The position numbers and the translations under genes were made by a program. The notes below the pieces were generated by a model, which was given only the letters and a program-made list of their open reading frames with translations, was not told the DNA's origin and searched no databases. Positions 53,846-63,908 of a stretch of 64,000 nucleotides of DNA are shown piece by piece. This stretch comes from an uncultured Spirochaetales bacterium (GTDB lineage Bacteria; Spirochaetota; Spirochaetia; Sphaerochaetales; Sphaerochaetaceae). The stretch is taken from the NCBI GenBank assembly GCA_902773355.1, contig CACYEI010000041.1, forward strand, positions 1 through 64,000, given 5' to 3'. Numbering within the stretch: position 1 is the first letter of the stretch; every line of letters begins with the position of its first letter.

Positions 53846-54379
53846 ATGAGTTTTAAAGGAACTACTATAGTAGCGGTAAGAAAAGATGGTCATGTAGCTA
53901 TAGCAGGAGACGGGCAGGTTACTGCTGGTGATACCATTATGAAAGGAAATGCTAGAAAGGTAAGGAGAATTTATAATAACAAAGTTATAGCTGGTTTTGC
54001 AGGAACTACAGCGGATGCTTTTGCTCTTGAGGAAATATTTGAAAAGAAACTTGGAGAATATAAAGGTGATTTAAAAAGAGCTGCAGTTGAATTAGCTAAA
54101 GATTGGAGGATGGATAGAAATCTCAGAAGATTAGAAGCTATGATTTTAGTTACAGATGGAAAAGATATTTTTTTAATTTCTGGAACTGGAGATGTTGTTG
54201 AACCAGAATTTGATGCTTTAGCAATAGGAAGTGGAGGGAACTATGCTTTAAGTGCAGCTAGAGCCTATTTAAACTGTGCTAAAGAATTAAGTGCAAAAGA
54301 AATTGCTTTAAAGTCTATGGAAATTGCTAGTTCAATTTGTATTTATACAGATAATAAATATATAGTGGAGGAAATATAA
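53846..54379 (+). CDS. hslV: HslV, proteolytic subunit of the HslUV protease
   Basis: HslV is a proteasome-like threonine peptidase forming dodecamers with HslU caps. From ATG 53846 (after TTGGAGGA) it has 177 residues, MSFKG followed by [10 protein letters not shown]. The catalytic Thr would be residue 6 after removal of a five-residue propeptide, longer than the single Met of E. coli. The open frame from 53771 would overlap the recombinase gene and is not favoured. GDGQVT and [10 protein letters not shown] motifs are present. One base overlaps hslU. Confidence 0.94.
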   Translation: MSFKGTTIVAVRKDGHVAIAGDGQVTAGDTIMKGNARKVRRIYNNKVIAGFAGTTADAFALEEIFEKKLGEYKGDLKRAAVELAKDWRMDRNLRRLEAMILVTDGKDIFLISGTGDVVEPEFDALAIGSGGNYALSAARAYLNCAKELSAKEIALKSMEIASSICIYTDNKYIVEEI

Positions 54380-55782
54380 TGTCAGGTACTGAAATAGTTA
54401 AAAGTTCTTTAGGGTTAGAAAATAAAATTTATAATTTAGATGAAATGGTTCCATCTCAAATAGTTGGAGAGTTAGATAAATATATTATTGGTCAAGAAAA
54501 AGCAAAACGTACTATTGCTGTGGCTATTAGAAACAGAACAAGACGAAAAAAACTTCCTGATCAGATTAAAGATGAAGTTTATCCAAAAAATATAATAATG
54601 ATAGGACCTACAGGAGTGGGAAAGACTGAAATTGCTCGTAGAATAGCAAAGTTATCAAATGCACCATTCATTAAGGTAGAAGCAACAAAATATACTGAAG
54701 TTGGATATGTTGGTAGAGATGTTGAATCTATGGTAAAAGATTTAATGAGTAGTGCAGTGGCTATGGTAAAAAAAGAATTAGCTTCAAAAAATGAAAACGC
54801 AGTAAAATCTATAGTAGAAGAAAGACTTTTAGATATTATCATGCGTTATATTGATAGGAATCCTGATTCAAATTCTGTATTAAAAACAAGTGTAGGATTA
54901 ACTAGAGAAGAGGTTAGAGAAAAATTAAGAAAAGGAGAATATGACTCTTTGGAAGTTGAAGTTGCATTTAATGCTAAGCCTAAAGGGTTTGAAATTGGAA
55001 TGATGGGCTCAAATATTGAGGATTTACAGAATGCAATGCAAAATTTGGGAAATATTTTTCAAGGAGTTCAGAAAAGGGGCAAAACTCACTTTATTCAAGT
55101 AAGACAGGCTAGGGCTATGTTTATGGATGAGGAACTTGAAAAAAGTGTAGATGAAGAAAATGCTATAGAGATTGCTAAAGAAAGAACAGAACAAATGGGT
55201 ATTATCTTTATAGATGAAATTGATAAAATAGCAGGTAAACAATCTGCTTCTGGTGGTCCAGATGTCTCCAGAGAAGGAGTTCAGAGAGATATTCTTCCAA
55301 TAGTTGAAGGAACAAAAGTTAGTACAAGATATGGAATGATAGATACTTCACATATCTTATTTATTGCTGCTGGTGCTTTTCATGTTTCTAAACCTAGTGA
55401 TTTGATTCCTGAATTACAAGGTAGATTTCCATTAAGGGTAGAGCTTGAAGATTTAAAAGCAGCAGATTTTTTCAAAATTTTACAGGAGCCTGAAAACGCT
55501 ATTATTAAGCAATACTGTGAGTTATTAAAAACTGAAGGTGTTATACTTGATTTTACTCAAGATTCTTTAAAAACAATAAGTGAAATTGCTTATAAAGTTA
55601 ATTCGGATACTGATAATATTGGAGCTAGACGTTTATATACTATAATGGAAATTCTTCTTGAAGAGTTAAGTTTTAGTGCTAATGAACTTTCTGGACAAAC
55701 TGTAACTATAACACCAGATTATGTTAATTCTAGATTAACTGATGTGATAAAGAATCAGGATTTATCAAGATATATACTGTAA
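54379..55782 (+). CDS. hslU: HslU, ATPase subunit of the HslUV protease
   Basis: This AAA+ unfoldase feeds substrates to HslV. The 467 residues contain Walker A GPTGVGKTE near 75, the pore loop GYVG, the intermediate I-domain (about 115-255) with many charged residues, Walker B IIFIDEIDKI near 276, and the C-terminal segment ending SRYIL that docks into HslV. It overlaps hslV by one base. A degenerate FlhF-like gene follows after 19 nt. Confidence 0.95.
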   Translation: MSGTEIVKSSLGLENKIYNLDEMVPSQIVGELDKYIIGQEKAKRTIAVAIRNRTRRKKLPDQIKDEVYPKNIIMIGPTGVGKTEIARRIAKLSNAPFIKVEATKYTEVGYVGRDVESMVKDLMSSAVAMVKKELASKNENAVKSIVEERLLDIIMRYIDRNPDSNSVLKTSVGLTREEVREKLRKGEYDSLEVEVAFNAKPKGFEIGMMGSNIEDLQNAMQNLGNIFQGVQKRGKTHFIQVRQARAMFMDEELEKSVDEENAIEIAKERTEQMGIIFIDEIDKIAGKQSASGGPDVSREGVQRDILPIVEGTKVSTRYGMIDTSHILFIAAGAFHVSKPSDLIPELQGRFPLRVELEDLKAADFFKILQEPENAIIKQYCELLKTEGVILDFTQDSLKTISEIAYKVNSDTDNIGARRLYTIMEILLEELSFSANELSGQTVTITPDYVNSRLTDVIKNQDLSRYIL

Positions 55783-55801
55783 TTTAAGAATTTAATAACT
55801 T

Positions 55802-56854
55802 ATGAATTTAATAACTATAGAAGGTAAAACATATGAAGAAGCTATAAAAAAGGCTCATCTTCAATACGGAGATAATCTCAGGTTTATTAGTAGAAAAATT
55901 GTTCAGAAAAATGGTTTTCTAGGAATAAAAACAGGTAAATATTGTGAACTGACATGTTATTTGATAGATGAAAACAAAACAGATAAAGTAAGTAGAATTG
56001 AAGGAGCTGGAGAAACAGAAAATATTTTGATAGAAAGATTTGTTAAGGAAGCAAAAACTCCTGATCCTAATAAAATAACTGATAACACTAATACTTTACC
56101 TGAGTATGTATCTGAACATATAAAAAAAATAATAGCAGAAAATTATTTTTCATCAGATTTTTCTGAGTTTATTTCACAGCAAATAACAGAAAAATTAAAA
56201 AAATATTTAGGTTCTGTCGATACTAATATAGTAGATAAGTGTTTTGTAGATTGTTTATCAGAAATACTTACATTTGATAATAAAGCTCTTTTTAAACCTT
56301 CTTCTCAAATAATGTTAGTTGGGCCACCTGGTTCAGGTAAAACATTAAATTCTGCTAGGCTAGCGTGTTTATATAATTCAGGAGAAAATACAAATGCTCA
56401 TCTTGCATATTTTGGTAAAAAATATGTTTCAGAAATACAAAATGTTGGTGTAAGACAGATTAAGAATATTAATGATTTTAAAAATATTATGATTAATCAG
56501 AAGCCTAGGGTTTTAATTATAGATTCAAATGAAAGTGTTGATGATATTGGTAGAGGAATTATTTCCTTTTCTAACAATATTCCTGAACCCGATTTTAGCA
56601 TTTTTTTGAATGTGCCTAGTACAATGAAGTATCAAGATATGCTCTTATTTTTGGATAAATACAAAATTTTAAGGCCATCAGGTCTTGTCTTTAGTTTTAT
56701 GGATTTGACATCTGATATAGGAAATGTTATTTCTTTTATTTGGAAATCTAATCTGCCAGTACTTTTTGTGTCAGAAAGCAATAATCTTTCATCTGGTATT
56801 CAAAGTCCTGTTCCGTCATATTTCACGGGGAAACTAAAAGGTTTGACTTGTTGA
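55802..56854 (+). CDS. Degenerate FlhF-like SRP-type GTPase
   Basis: The N-terminal part (YEEAIKKAHLQYGD near 11-24 and KNGFLGIKTGKYCELTCYL near 36-54) matches the start of FlhF, the SRP-like GTPase that places flagella. The P-loop GPPGSGKT (174-181) is intact. Other GTPase motifs are altered: the G3 DTxG position reads DSNE (241-244), and the G4 TKxDE position reads SFMDL (298-302), losing the guanine-specific Lys. At 350 residues it is slightly short. No flagellar gene lies nearby. The protein may have lost GTPase function or changed ligand, and the gene may be a relic; the reading frame is nevertheless intact. No ribosome site is seen. Confidence 0.7.
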   Translation: MNLITIEGKTYEEAIKKAHLQYGDNLRFISRKIVQKNGFLGIKTGKYCELTCYLIDENKTDKVSRIEGAGETENILIERFVKEAKTPDPNKITDNTNTLPEYVSEHIKKIIAENYFSSDFSEFISQQITEKLKKYLGSVDTNIVDKCFVDCLSEILTFDNKALFKPSSQIMLVGPPGSGKTLNSARLACLYNSGENTNAHLAYFGKKYVSEIQNVGVRQIKNINDFKNIMINQKPRVLIIDSNESVDDIGRGIISFSNNIPEPDFSIFLNVPSTMKYQDMLLFLDKYKILRPSGLVFSFMDLTSDIGNVISFIWKSNLPVLFVSESNNLSSGIQSPVPSYFTGKLKGLTC

Positions 56855-56879
56855 CGTGTTTTATTCATTTCATTATAGT
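56851..56879 (+). promoter_or_regulatory. Promoter of the gap-pgk-tpiA operon
   Basis: TTGACG (56851-56856) and TATAGT (56874-56879) are separated by exactly 17 bases; each has one mismatch. The start near 56886 leaves a leader of about 23 nt with TATGGAGGA as ribosome site. The -35 box overlaps the stop of the FlhF-like gene. Confidence 0.8.
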
Positions 56880-56887
56880 AAAATTGA

Positions 56888-57916
<1,029 letters not shown>

Positions 57917-57923
57917 TATTTAA

Positions 57924-57948
57924 ACAGGTCTGAGTTATTCAGACCTGT
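57924..57948 (+). terminator. Intercistronic hairpin between gap and pgk
   Basis: ACAGGTCTGA (57924-57933) and TCAGACCTGT (57939-57948) form a perfect 10-bp stem with a GTTAT loop. The downstream sequence AATTTATTTT is only moderately T-rich, so it may be a partial terminator or an mRNA-stabilising element rather than a full stop. Confidence 0.6.
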
Positions 57949-57970
57949 AATTTATTTTGGAGATATATTT

Positions 57971-59152
57971 ATGAATCTTAGAACTATTAAAGAAGCTGAC
58001 TTAAAAAATAAAAAAGTTATTATGAGGGTGGATTTTAATGTACCGTTGAAAAATGGAGAAGTAAAGGATGATACTAGAATTAGAGCTGCTCTACCTTCTA
58101 TTGAGTATATTTTAAATCAATCTGGTAGTTCTTTAATTGTTATGAGTCATTTAGGAAGGCCTAAAGGAACAAAAAATTTAGACTATTCTATGGCTCCAGT
58201 TGGAAAAAGATTTGAAGAACTTTTAGGTAAAAAAGTTAAAATAGCCAAAGATGTGATTGGTGCTGAAGTTGAGAAAGATGTGTCTTCATTAAAACCAGGT
58301 GAGGTTTTGCTCCTTGAAAATGTTAGATTTTATCCAGATGAAGAAGAAAATAACCCAGATTTTGCAAAAAAATTGGCATCATATGCTGATGTTTATGTTA
58401 ATGATGCTTTTGGTACAGCTCATAGAGCCCACGCATCAACTGAAGGCATAGCTCATTTTTTACCTTCTTATGCTGGCTTTTTAATTGAAAAAGAAATACA
58501 TTTTCTTGCTCCTTTAATAGAAAATCCAGAAAAACCATTTGTTTCTATAATAGGAGGTGCAAAAGTTTCTTCAAAAATTACTGTATTAGAATCACTTTTA
58601 AGAACTTCTTCTACTGTAGTAATTGGTGGTGGAATGTCTTATACATTTCTTAAAGTTCTTGGCTATAAAATAGGTAATTCATTGGTTGAAGATGAATTTT
58701 TGAAAACTGCTGAATCTTTCTTGGAAAAAGCAAAAAAACAGAATGTAAATGTTATTTTACCTTCTGATCATGTTTGTGCTAAAAATTTTTCTGAAGATGC
58801 TGAACCTGTAAAAATAGATGATATAAACATTCCAGATGGATTGATAGGTATGGATATAGGTCCTAAAACAGTCAATAATATTATAAATTGTTTAAAAGCT
58901 GCAAAAAGTGTGGTATGGAATGGGCCAATGGGGGTTTTTGAGTTTGATAATTTTTCTAAAGGCACAGAAAGTGTAGCTAAAGCGTTAGCTAGCATTAATG
59001 CTGTAACTGTTGTTGGAGGTGGTGATTCAGTTTCTGCAATAAACAAATTTGGTCTTTCTTCTAAAATAAGTCATGTTTCCACTGGAGGTGGTGCTTCATT
59101 GGAATTTTTAGAAGGTAAAACTTTACCTGGTATTCAAATACTTACTAAATAA
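57971..59152 (+). CDS. pgk: Phosphoglycerate kinase
   Basis: Pgk makes ATP from 1,3-bisphosphoglycerate. The 393 residues show the start RVDFNVPL near 20, MSHLGRPKG near 57, the nucleotide-site region [10 protein letters not shown] near 316, and GGGDSVSA near 350. The length is normal. TTGGAGATA precedes the ATG. It is separated from gap by 54 nt including a hairpin and from tpiA by 25 nt. Confidence 0.97.
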   Translation: MNLRTIKEADLKNKKVIMRVDFNVPLKNGEVKDDTRIRAALPSIEYILNQSGSSLIVMSHLGRPKGTKNLDYSMAPVGKRFEELLGKKVKIAKDVIGAEVEKDVSSLKPGEVLLLENVRFYPDEEENNPDFAKKLASYADVYVNDAFGTAHRAHASTEGIAHFLPSYAGFLIEKEIHFLAPLIENPEKPFVSIIGGAKVSSKITVLESLLRTSSTVVIGGGMSYTFLKVLGYKIGNSLVEDEFLKTAESFLEKAKKQNVNVILPSDHVCAKNFSEDAEPVKIDDINIPDGLIGMDIGPKTVNNIINCLKAAKSVVWNGPMGVFEFDNFSKGTESVAKALASINAVTVVGGGDSVSAINKFGLSSKISHVSTGGGASLEFLEGKTLPGIQILTK

Positions 59153-59177
59153 ATTTTTAAAATAAAGGGTAGATTTA

Positions 59178-59930
59178 ATGAGAAAACTTTATATTGCTGG
59201 TAACTGGAAAATGAATATTACACCTTCTCAGGCTGTAGAGTATGCAAAGAAACTGAAAGATTCAGATATTGATAAAAATGTGAAAGTTATGATTGCACCT
59301 TCTTTTGTATGTTTGCCTGATGTATGTAGGGCTTTAAACAATACAGGCATTATTGTTGCTGCACAGAACGTAAACAATAATCAAAAAGGTGCTTTTACGG
59401 GGGAAGTATCCTGTGAAATGCTTAAAGATTTAGGTATTAATGATGTGATTATTGGACATAGTGAAAGACGTCAGTATTATTGTGAGTCAGATGAATTAAT
59501 TAATGAAAAAGTAAAAATTGCATTAGACAATAATATGGATGTAATTTTATGTATTGGAGAAACGTTAGAGCAGAGAGAGAACGGTGAACTTAAAAGTGTT
59601 TTGAAGAAACAAGTTTATACAGGATTAAAAGATGTTTCAGATTCAGATATTTTCAAGATTACATTAGCATATGAGCCTGTGTGGGCAATAGGTACAGGAA
59701 AAACAGCAACTCCAGAAGATGCACAGGAAGCACATTCATATATTAGATATTTAATCAATTCTCTTTACGGTGAGAAGGTTAGCGAAAAAATAATAATTCA
59801 GTATGGTGGATCAGTAAAACCAGAGAATGCAAAACAGCTTATGGCTTGTCCAGATATAGATGGAGCTCTCGTTGGTGGTGCTTCTTTAAAAATTGATCAG
59901 TTTTTATCTATAATAAATGTGAATAAGTAA
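59178..59930 (+). CDS. tpiA: Triose-phosphate isomerase
   Basis: TpiA interconverts dihydroxyacetone phosphate and glyceraldehyde 3-phosphate. The 250 residues contain the substrate lysine in AGNWKMN (Lys11), the catalytic His in IGHSERR near 95, the catalytic Glu in AYEPVWAIGTG near 167, and the phosphate loop GGSVKPEN near 210. AAAGGG precedes the start. secG follows after 12 nt, a frequent arrangement in bacteria. Confidence 0.97.
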   Translation: MRKLYIAGNWKMNITPSQAVEYAKKLKDSDIDKNVKVMIAPSFVCLPDVCRALNNTGIIVAAQNVNNNQKGAFTGEVSCEMLKDLGINDVIIGHSERRQYYCESDELINEKVKIALDNNMDVILCIGETLEQRENGELKSVLKKQVYTGLKDVSDSDIFKITLAYEPVWAIGTGKTATPEDAQEAHSYIRYLINSLYGEKVSEKIIIQYGGSVKPENAKQLMACPDIDGALVGGASLKIDQFLSIINVNK

Positions 59931-59942
59931 AGGGAATAAATT

Positions 59943-60320
59943 ATGTCAGTAATTAGTATTATTCTATTGATTTTTTTTGTATTAGTTAGTTTCATAACTG
60001 TATTTATTATTTCAATTCAGAGTGAAGATAGTACAGGTTTAGGTGGTGTTTTTGGCGGAGGCAGTGATACAGCATTTGGTGGACAATCAAATAAAACAAT
60101 CAATAAACTTACCGCAATCTTAATTGGTCTTTTTATGTTTATCACTATCTTATATGCTGCAGTTAATAAACCTAGAAATGAAGATTTAAGTAAATACGTA
60201 ACTCCAACAACAGAAAACACAGAGAGTATTGAAGAAACTAATGGTGATTCTGTAGTTACTGATGAAACAAATGTTAATATAGTAGAAAATTTAGAACCAT
60301 CTAATGATGAAGTAAATTAA
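59943..60320 (+). CDS. secG: Protein-export membrane protein SecG
   Basis: SecG is a small subunit of the SecYEG translocon. Two membrane segments (about 4-25 and 54-74) flank the typical loop GLGGVFGGGSDTAFG at 32-46. The 125-residue length exceeds the usual 75-80 because of an acidic Asn/Thr/Glu-rich cytoplasmic or periplasmic tail of about 50 residues. It sits after tpiA as in many genomes. AAAGGGAAT is the ribosome site. Confidence 0.92.
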   Translation: MSVISIILLIFFVLVSFITVFIISIQSEDSTGLGGVFGGGSDTAFGGQSNKTINKLTAILIGLFMFITILYAAVNKPRNEDLSKYVTPTTENTESIEETNGDSVVTDETNVNIVENLEPSNDEVN

Positions 60321-60341
60321 ATAGTAGAGAATAATATTTTT

Positions 60342-60761
60342 ATGAAAGTTGCAGTTTTATATGCTAATGTTAAAAATATTGTTAATAATCAGCTTAAAAC
60401 TATAAGTGAAAACTTATCACATGGTGTTTCTTCAAATGGTCATGATGTAGATTTATTTAATATATATCTGTCAAATAATATTAAATTGACTTTTTATGAT
60501 TATATAGTGGTTATTACAAAGGCTGTTTCTTTTTTTTCTGCTTCTGTGCCAAATGTTATCTCAGATTTTTTGGCTACTTCTGGAATGGTTTCTGGTAAGA
60601 AAAGTAGTTGTTTTATTGTTCCTGTATCACTACGTAAACAAGCGGTTTTATTGTCTTTAATGAAAGTGCTTGAATCAGAAGGTATGTTTGTTAGAACTTC
60701 AGATTATATTAAAAATTTAAATATGGCTTATATAATAGGAAAACATTTAAGAATTGAATAA
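60342..60761 (+). CDS. Flavodoxin-like fold protein of unknown function
   Basis: This 139-residue soluble protein has the alternating beta-alpha plan of a flavodoxin-like fold: KVAVLYANVKN at the start, DVDLFNIY near 36, DYIVVITKAVSFFSASVP near 53, and a late strand SCFIVPVS. The typical FMN-binding loops (TxTGNT) are not present, so cofactor binding is doubtful. It lies between secG and the parvulin gene. The upstream GTAGAGAA is a weak ribosome site. I cannot name a function. Confidence 0.65.
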   Translation: MKVAVLYANVKNIVNNQLKTISENLSHGVSSNGHDVDLFNIYLSNNIKLTFYDYIVVITKAVSFFSASVPNVISDFLATSGMVSGKKSSCFIVPVSLRKQAVLLSLMKVLESEGMFVRTSDYIKNLNMAYIIGKHLRIE

Positions 60762-60777
60762 ATATAGGAGAACAATT

Positions 60778-61989
60778 ATGAAGCATGTTAATAAATTTCT
60801 TATAACCTTTTTATTGTTATTTTTTATTTCTATTCCTGTTTTTGCAAATCCTCAAGTAGAGGATTCTGGTTCAAACACTAATACAAACACTAATACAACA
60901 ACTATAACTACCACTGATTCAAATAAAAATACAAATAGTTCATCTAATCAATCAAATATTACGCCAATAAATGTAAAACCAACAACCATAACTACTGGTA
61001 GTACTATTTTAGCTAGTGTTTATGGTACAAATATAACAAAAAATCAGGTGACATCTACATTAGCTGAATTAAAGGAAAGCAATGAAACTACAGAAGATTA
61101 CACAGAAACTGAAGCATTAGATTATCTGATTTATCAGGTTCTTTTACAGCGTAAAGCTGAAGAGTTGCTGTCTGAACTTTCAGAAGAAGAAGTTAATTAT
61201 CTAGTTATGGCAGCATTAAAGGAAATTTCTGATTCTTATAATGTTACTTTTTCTTCAAATGAACAAATAGAATTATTCTTAAAAACTTATTACGGCATGA
61301 CTGTTAATGATTTTGCAAATGCTGTTGTACCTCAATATCTAATTCAGAGCTACGTTCTGGATAATTATTCTGATTATTTAAAATCAGTTGAAGATTTTAC
61401 TGAAGATGACATAATTGAGTTTTATAATGAAAATAAGGATTCCTTTAAAGTAGGTGCTTTTGCACGTGTTGCACATATTTACAAAATAGCAGGTGATACT
61501 CCTGAAGAAGATGCTGCTAATAAAGCATTTATGGAACAACTTTACAGACAGATTAGGCTAGGAACTACTACATTTGAGAAGGCTGCCAGTGAGCATTCGG
61601 ATGATTCTTCAAGTGCTAAGGACGGAGGTCTTATTAGTGGTTGGCTATTACAGGATAGTGAAATAGGGAAATTAAGATTTGGTGATGATGCTTGTAAAGT
61701 TATTTTTAATCTTGGCATAGGTCAGTATAGTCCTGTAACTGTAGGTTATCATTCATCAGGAGATGATGAAGAACCCATTAAAGGATACCATATCTTTAAA
61801 TTAATCGGTTTAAGGCCAGCAATGACTTTAACTTTAGATGATGTAATTGATCCAAATTATACAACAACTGTAAGAGAGTATATTTCTAATAGTTTATCTC
61901 AGTCTGTTCAGTCTTTAAATTATGGAATAGCTTATAACAAAATGCTAAGTGATTTAAAAGAACAATCAGATTTAGTTTATTATAATTAA
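60778..61989 (+). CDS. Secreted parvulin-type peptidyl-prolyl isomerase (PpiC/SurA-like)
   Basis: This exported folding factor has 403 residues from ATG 60778 (after TAGGAGAA). The signal peptide ends PVFANPQ. A low-complexity stretch rich in Asn and Thr follows (about 33-72). Next come a SurA-like N-terminal helical domain (about 78-215) and a parvulin domain (about 223-345) with ARVAHIYK, ASEHSDDSSSAKDGGLISGW, and GYHIFKLIG near its end. It probably helps outer-membrane protein folding in the periplasm (inference). The earlier ATG at 60754 would overlap the previous gene. nusB starts at its last base. Confidence 0.9.
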   Translation: MKHVNKFLITFLLLFFISIPVFANPQVEDSGSNTNTNTNTTTITTTDSNKNTNSSSNQSNITPINVKPTTITTGSTILASVYGTNITKNQVTSTLAELKESNETTEDYTETEALDYLIYQVLLQRKAEELLSELSEEEVNYLVMAALKEISDSYNVTFSSNEQIELFLKTYYGMTVNDFANAVVPQYLIQSYVLDNYSDYLKSVEDFTEDDIIEFYNENKDSFKVGAFARVAHIYKIAGDTPEEDAANKAFMEQLYRQIRLGTTTFEKAASEHSDDSSSAKDGGLISGWLLQDSEIGKLRFGDDACKVIFNLGIGQYSPVTVGYHSSGDDEEPIKGYHIFKLIGLRPAMTLTLDDVIDPNYTTTVREYISNSLSQSVQSLNYGIAYNKMLSDLKEQSDLVYYN

Positions 61990-62429
61990 TGAAATCCAGA
62001 CATTTATCAAGAAGTTTAGCTGTTCAAACTTTATATGCTCTAGATTTTAATTCTAAGTTATCTGAGTCTTTATATCCATATAATGATTTTTTTCCTTGTA
62101 GAGATGAATCTGAAGTAAATAATTTGGAAACAGATATAGTTTTATACTCATATTATTTAATTAATGGAGTTTTACAAAACTTAAAAGAAATTGATTTTTT
62201 AATAAATAAATTCTCTTCAAGAAACATTGAAAGGATATCTATTGTTGATAGAAATATACTGCGTATTTCATTTTTTATGCTTAGATATGAAAATAAGGTT
62301 TCATATGCCATTATTATTGATGAAGCTGTAAAACTATCTAAAGAATTTAGTAATGAAATTAATTTTAAGTTTATTAACGGTGTTTTAGACACATTTTGTA
62401 AAGGGTTAAATGATACATATAAAAACTGA
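61989..62429 (+). CDS. nusB: Transcription antitermination factor NusB
   Basis: NusB is an all-helical RNA-binding protein that acts with NusE in rRNA antitermination. The 146 residues start with SRSLAVQTLYALDFN and contain the conserved RISIVDRNILRISFFML near 84-100 and IIDEAVKLSKEFS near 111. No ribosome site is visible; the ATG overlaps the last base of the parvulin gene, so coupling is likely. map overlaps its 3' end by 20 nt. Confidence 0.93.
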   Translation: MKSRHLSRSLAVQTLYALDFNSKLSESLYPYNDFFPCRDESEVNNLETDIVLYSYYLINGVLQNLKEIDFLINKFSSRNIERISIVDRNILRISFFMLRYENKVSYAIIIDEAVKLSKEFSNEINFKFINGVLDTFCKGLNDTYKN

Positions 62430-63165
62430 AGAACAGATAAATGGAATAAGACTTAGCTGTAAACTTTTAGCAAAACTATTGAATAATTTAGAAGGATTTA
62501 TAACAGCAGGTATCTCAACAAAGGACATTGATAATTATTGTTATGAATATATAAAAAAAAATAATGCGCTTCCTGCTTTATTAAATTATGAAGGTTTTCC
62601 TAATACCGCATGCGTCAGTATTAATGATGAATTAATTCACGGGATACCTAGAAGTAAGCATATAATTCAGAATGGTGATATTGTAAGCGTAGATTTATGT
62701 ATTAACAAAGATGGATTTATATCAGATAGTGCTAAAACATATTTGGTAGGAAATGTCCCTGAAGATGTAAAAAGATTAGTTAAAGTCACTGAAGAGTGCC
62801 TGTATAAAGGAATAAATGCTGCCTCAAAAAATGGAGCTAGATTACAGGATATAGGAGCAGCAGTCAGCAAACATGCAGAAAATAACGGATTTAGTGTAGT
62901 TAGGGATTATACAGGACATGGAGTTGGACTTAGAGTACACGAAGAACCAAGTGTCCTTAATTTTACCAGTAAACGTTTTCCCAATCCAAAATTAGTTAAA
63001 GGCATGGTTCTGGCTATAGAACCAATGATTAATATGGGTTCAAGAGGCGTTACTGTTTTAGATGACGGTTGGACTGTAGTTACTGTTGATGGCAAGATGT
63101 GTGCTCATTTTGAACATACTGTTGCTATTACCGGTAAAGGATTAGAAATACTAACTCAATTATGA
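62410..63165 (+). CDS. map: Methionine aminopeptidase
   Basis: Map removes the initiator methionine. The 251-residue type I enzyme shows the five metal ligands in order: Asp in VSVDLCINKDG, Asp in ISDSAKTY, His in GHGVGLRVHEEP, Glu in LAIEPMI and Glu in FEHTVAIT. The length is standard and there is no N-terminal extension. It overlaps nusB by 20 nt and precedes a phosphoribosyltransferase by 20 nt. Confidence 0.96.
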   Translation: MIHIKTEEQINGIRLSCKLLAKLLNNLEGFITAGISTKDIDNYCYEYIKKNNALPALLNYEGFPNTACVSINDELIHGIPRSKHIIQNGDIVSVDLCINKDGFISDSAKTYLVGNVPEDVKRLVKVTEECLYKGINAASKNGARLQDIGAAVSKHAENNGFSVVRDYTGHGVGLRVHEEPSVLNFTSKRFPNPKLVKGMVLAIEPMINMGSRGVTVLDDGWTVVTVDGKMCAHFEHTVAITGKGLEILTQL

Positions 63166-63185
63166 AGTTATAGGATAAATAATCT

Positions 63186-63797
63186 ATGAAAGAATTTATT
63201 GAACATAATGTTATTAGAGATAGTGCAATAAAATTAACATATAAAATGTATCATGATGATCATTTTATTCCAGATGTTATATATGTTTCACTGAGAGGTG
63301 GAGTATATATGGCTAATGTTATTTCAGATTTTTATAAATTAATTTGTAAAAAAGAAAATAGACGTCCAGTACTGTATGCTGCTGTTGTAGCTAGGAGTAG
63401 GTATGCACAAAAGCCAGGTGAACAAACTAAGGTTTTTATAGATGGTTGGACTTATTCTCCTGATTATCTGCGTTTAGGTGATAAAATTTTAATAGTTGAT
63501 GATATTTTTGATACTGGTAATACAGTAAATAAACTTACTGAAGTAATAATGGATAAAGGGATTCCTAGATCTGATATAAAAATAGCAGTTTATGATTATA
63601 AGATTCCTCTTTATAAAAATATAAAACCTCTTCCAATTCAGCCTGATTATTATTGTAGAAAACATGTTCTAAATTCACCTGATGAAGAAGTTTGGATTCA
63701 TTATCTATGTCACGAGATTGTTGGGCTTACAAAAGATGAAATAAAAAAAGCATTTAAGGATTCAGAAGTTCAATATATACTTTCTAAATATATTTAG
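63186..63797 (+). CDS. Phosphoribosyltransferase (hypoxanthine/xanthine type probable)
   Basis: This is a cytoplasmic type I phosphoribosyltransferase of 203 residues. The PRPP loop is ILIVDDIFDTGNTVN near 101-115, and an early SLRGG loop near 37 acts on pyrophosphate. A basic YYCRKH segment lies near 156. Overall it resembles Gpt or xanthine-guanine salvage enzymes, so purine base salvage is likely, which fits with the nucleoside-type uptake encoded in this window (inference). Specificity cannot be read directly. TAGGATAAA lies upstream as a weak ribosome site. Confidence 0.82.
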   Translation: MKEFIEHNVIRDSAIKLTYKMYHDDHFIPDVIYVSLRGGVYMANVISDFYKLICKKENRRPVLYAAVVARSRYAQKPGEQTKVFIDGWTYSPDYLRLGDKILIVDDIFDTGNTVNKLTEVIMDKGIPRSDIKIAVYDYKIPLYKNIKPLPIQPDYYCRKHVLNSPDEEVWIHYLCHEIVGLTKDEIKKAFKDSEVQYILSKYI

Positions 63798-63908
63798 TTT
63801 TTAATAAACAAATTCAAAAATAACAATAATGATACACAATTTTAATAATATATATATGTATACATGATATTCTTCTTGAAAATTGACTAAAGGAGATATA
63901 TTTTTATT

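Noticed and set aside
55802-56854. FlhF-like gene as a pseudogene
   Set aside because: The reading frame is complete and the P-loop perfect. Only motif substitutions are seen, so I list it as a gene with altered motifs.
63830-63880. AT-rich palindromic stretch suggesting an attachment site or origin element
   Set aside because: The AT repeats and ATGTATACAT are short, and there are no DnaA-box clusters or integrase genes next to them. In such AT-rich DNA this is expected by chance.
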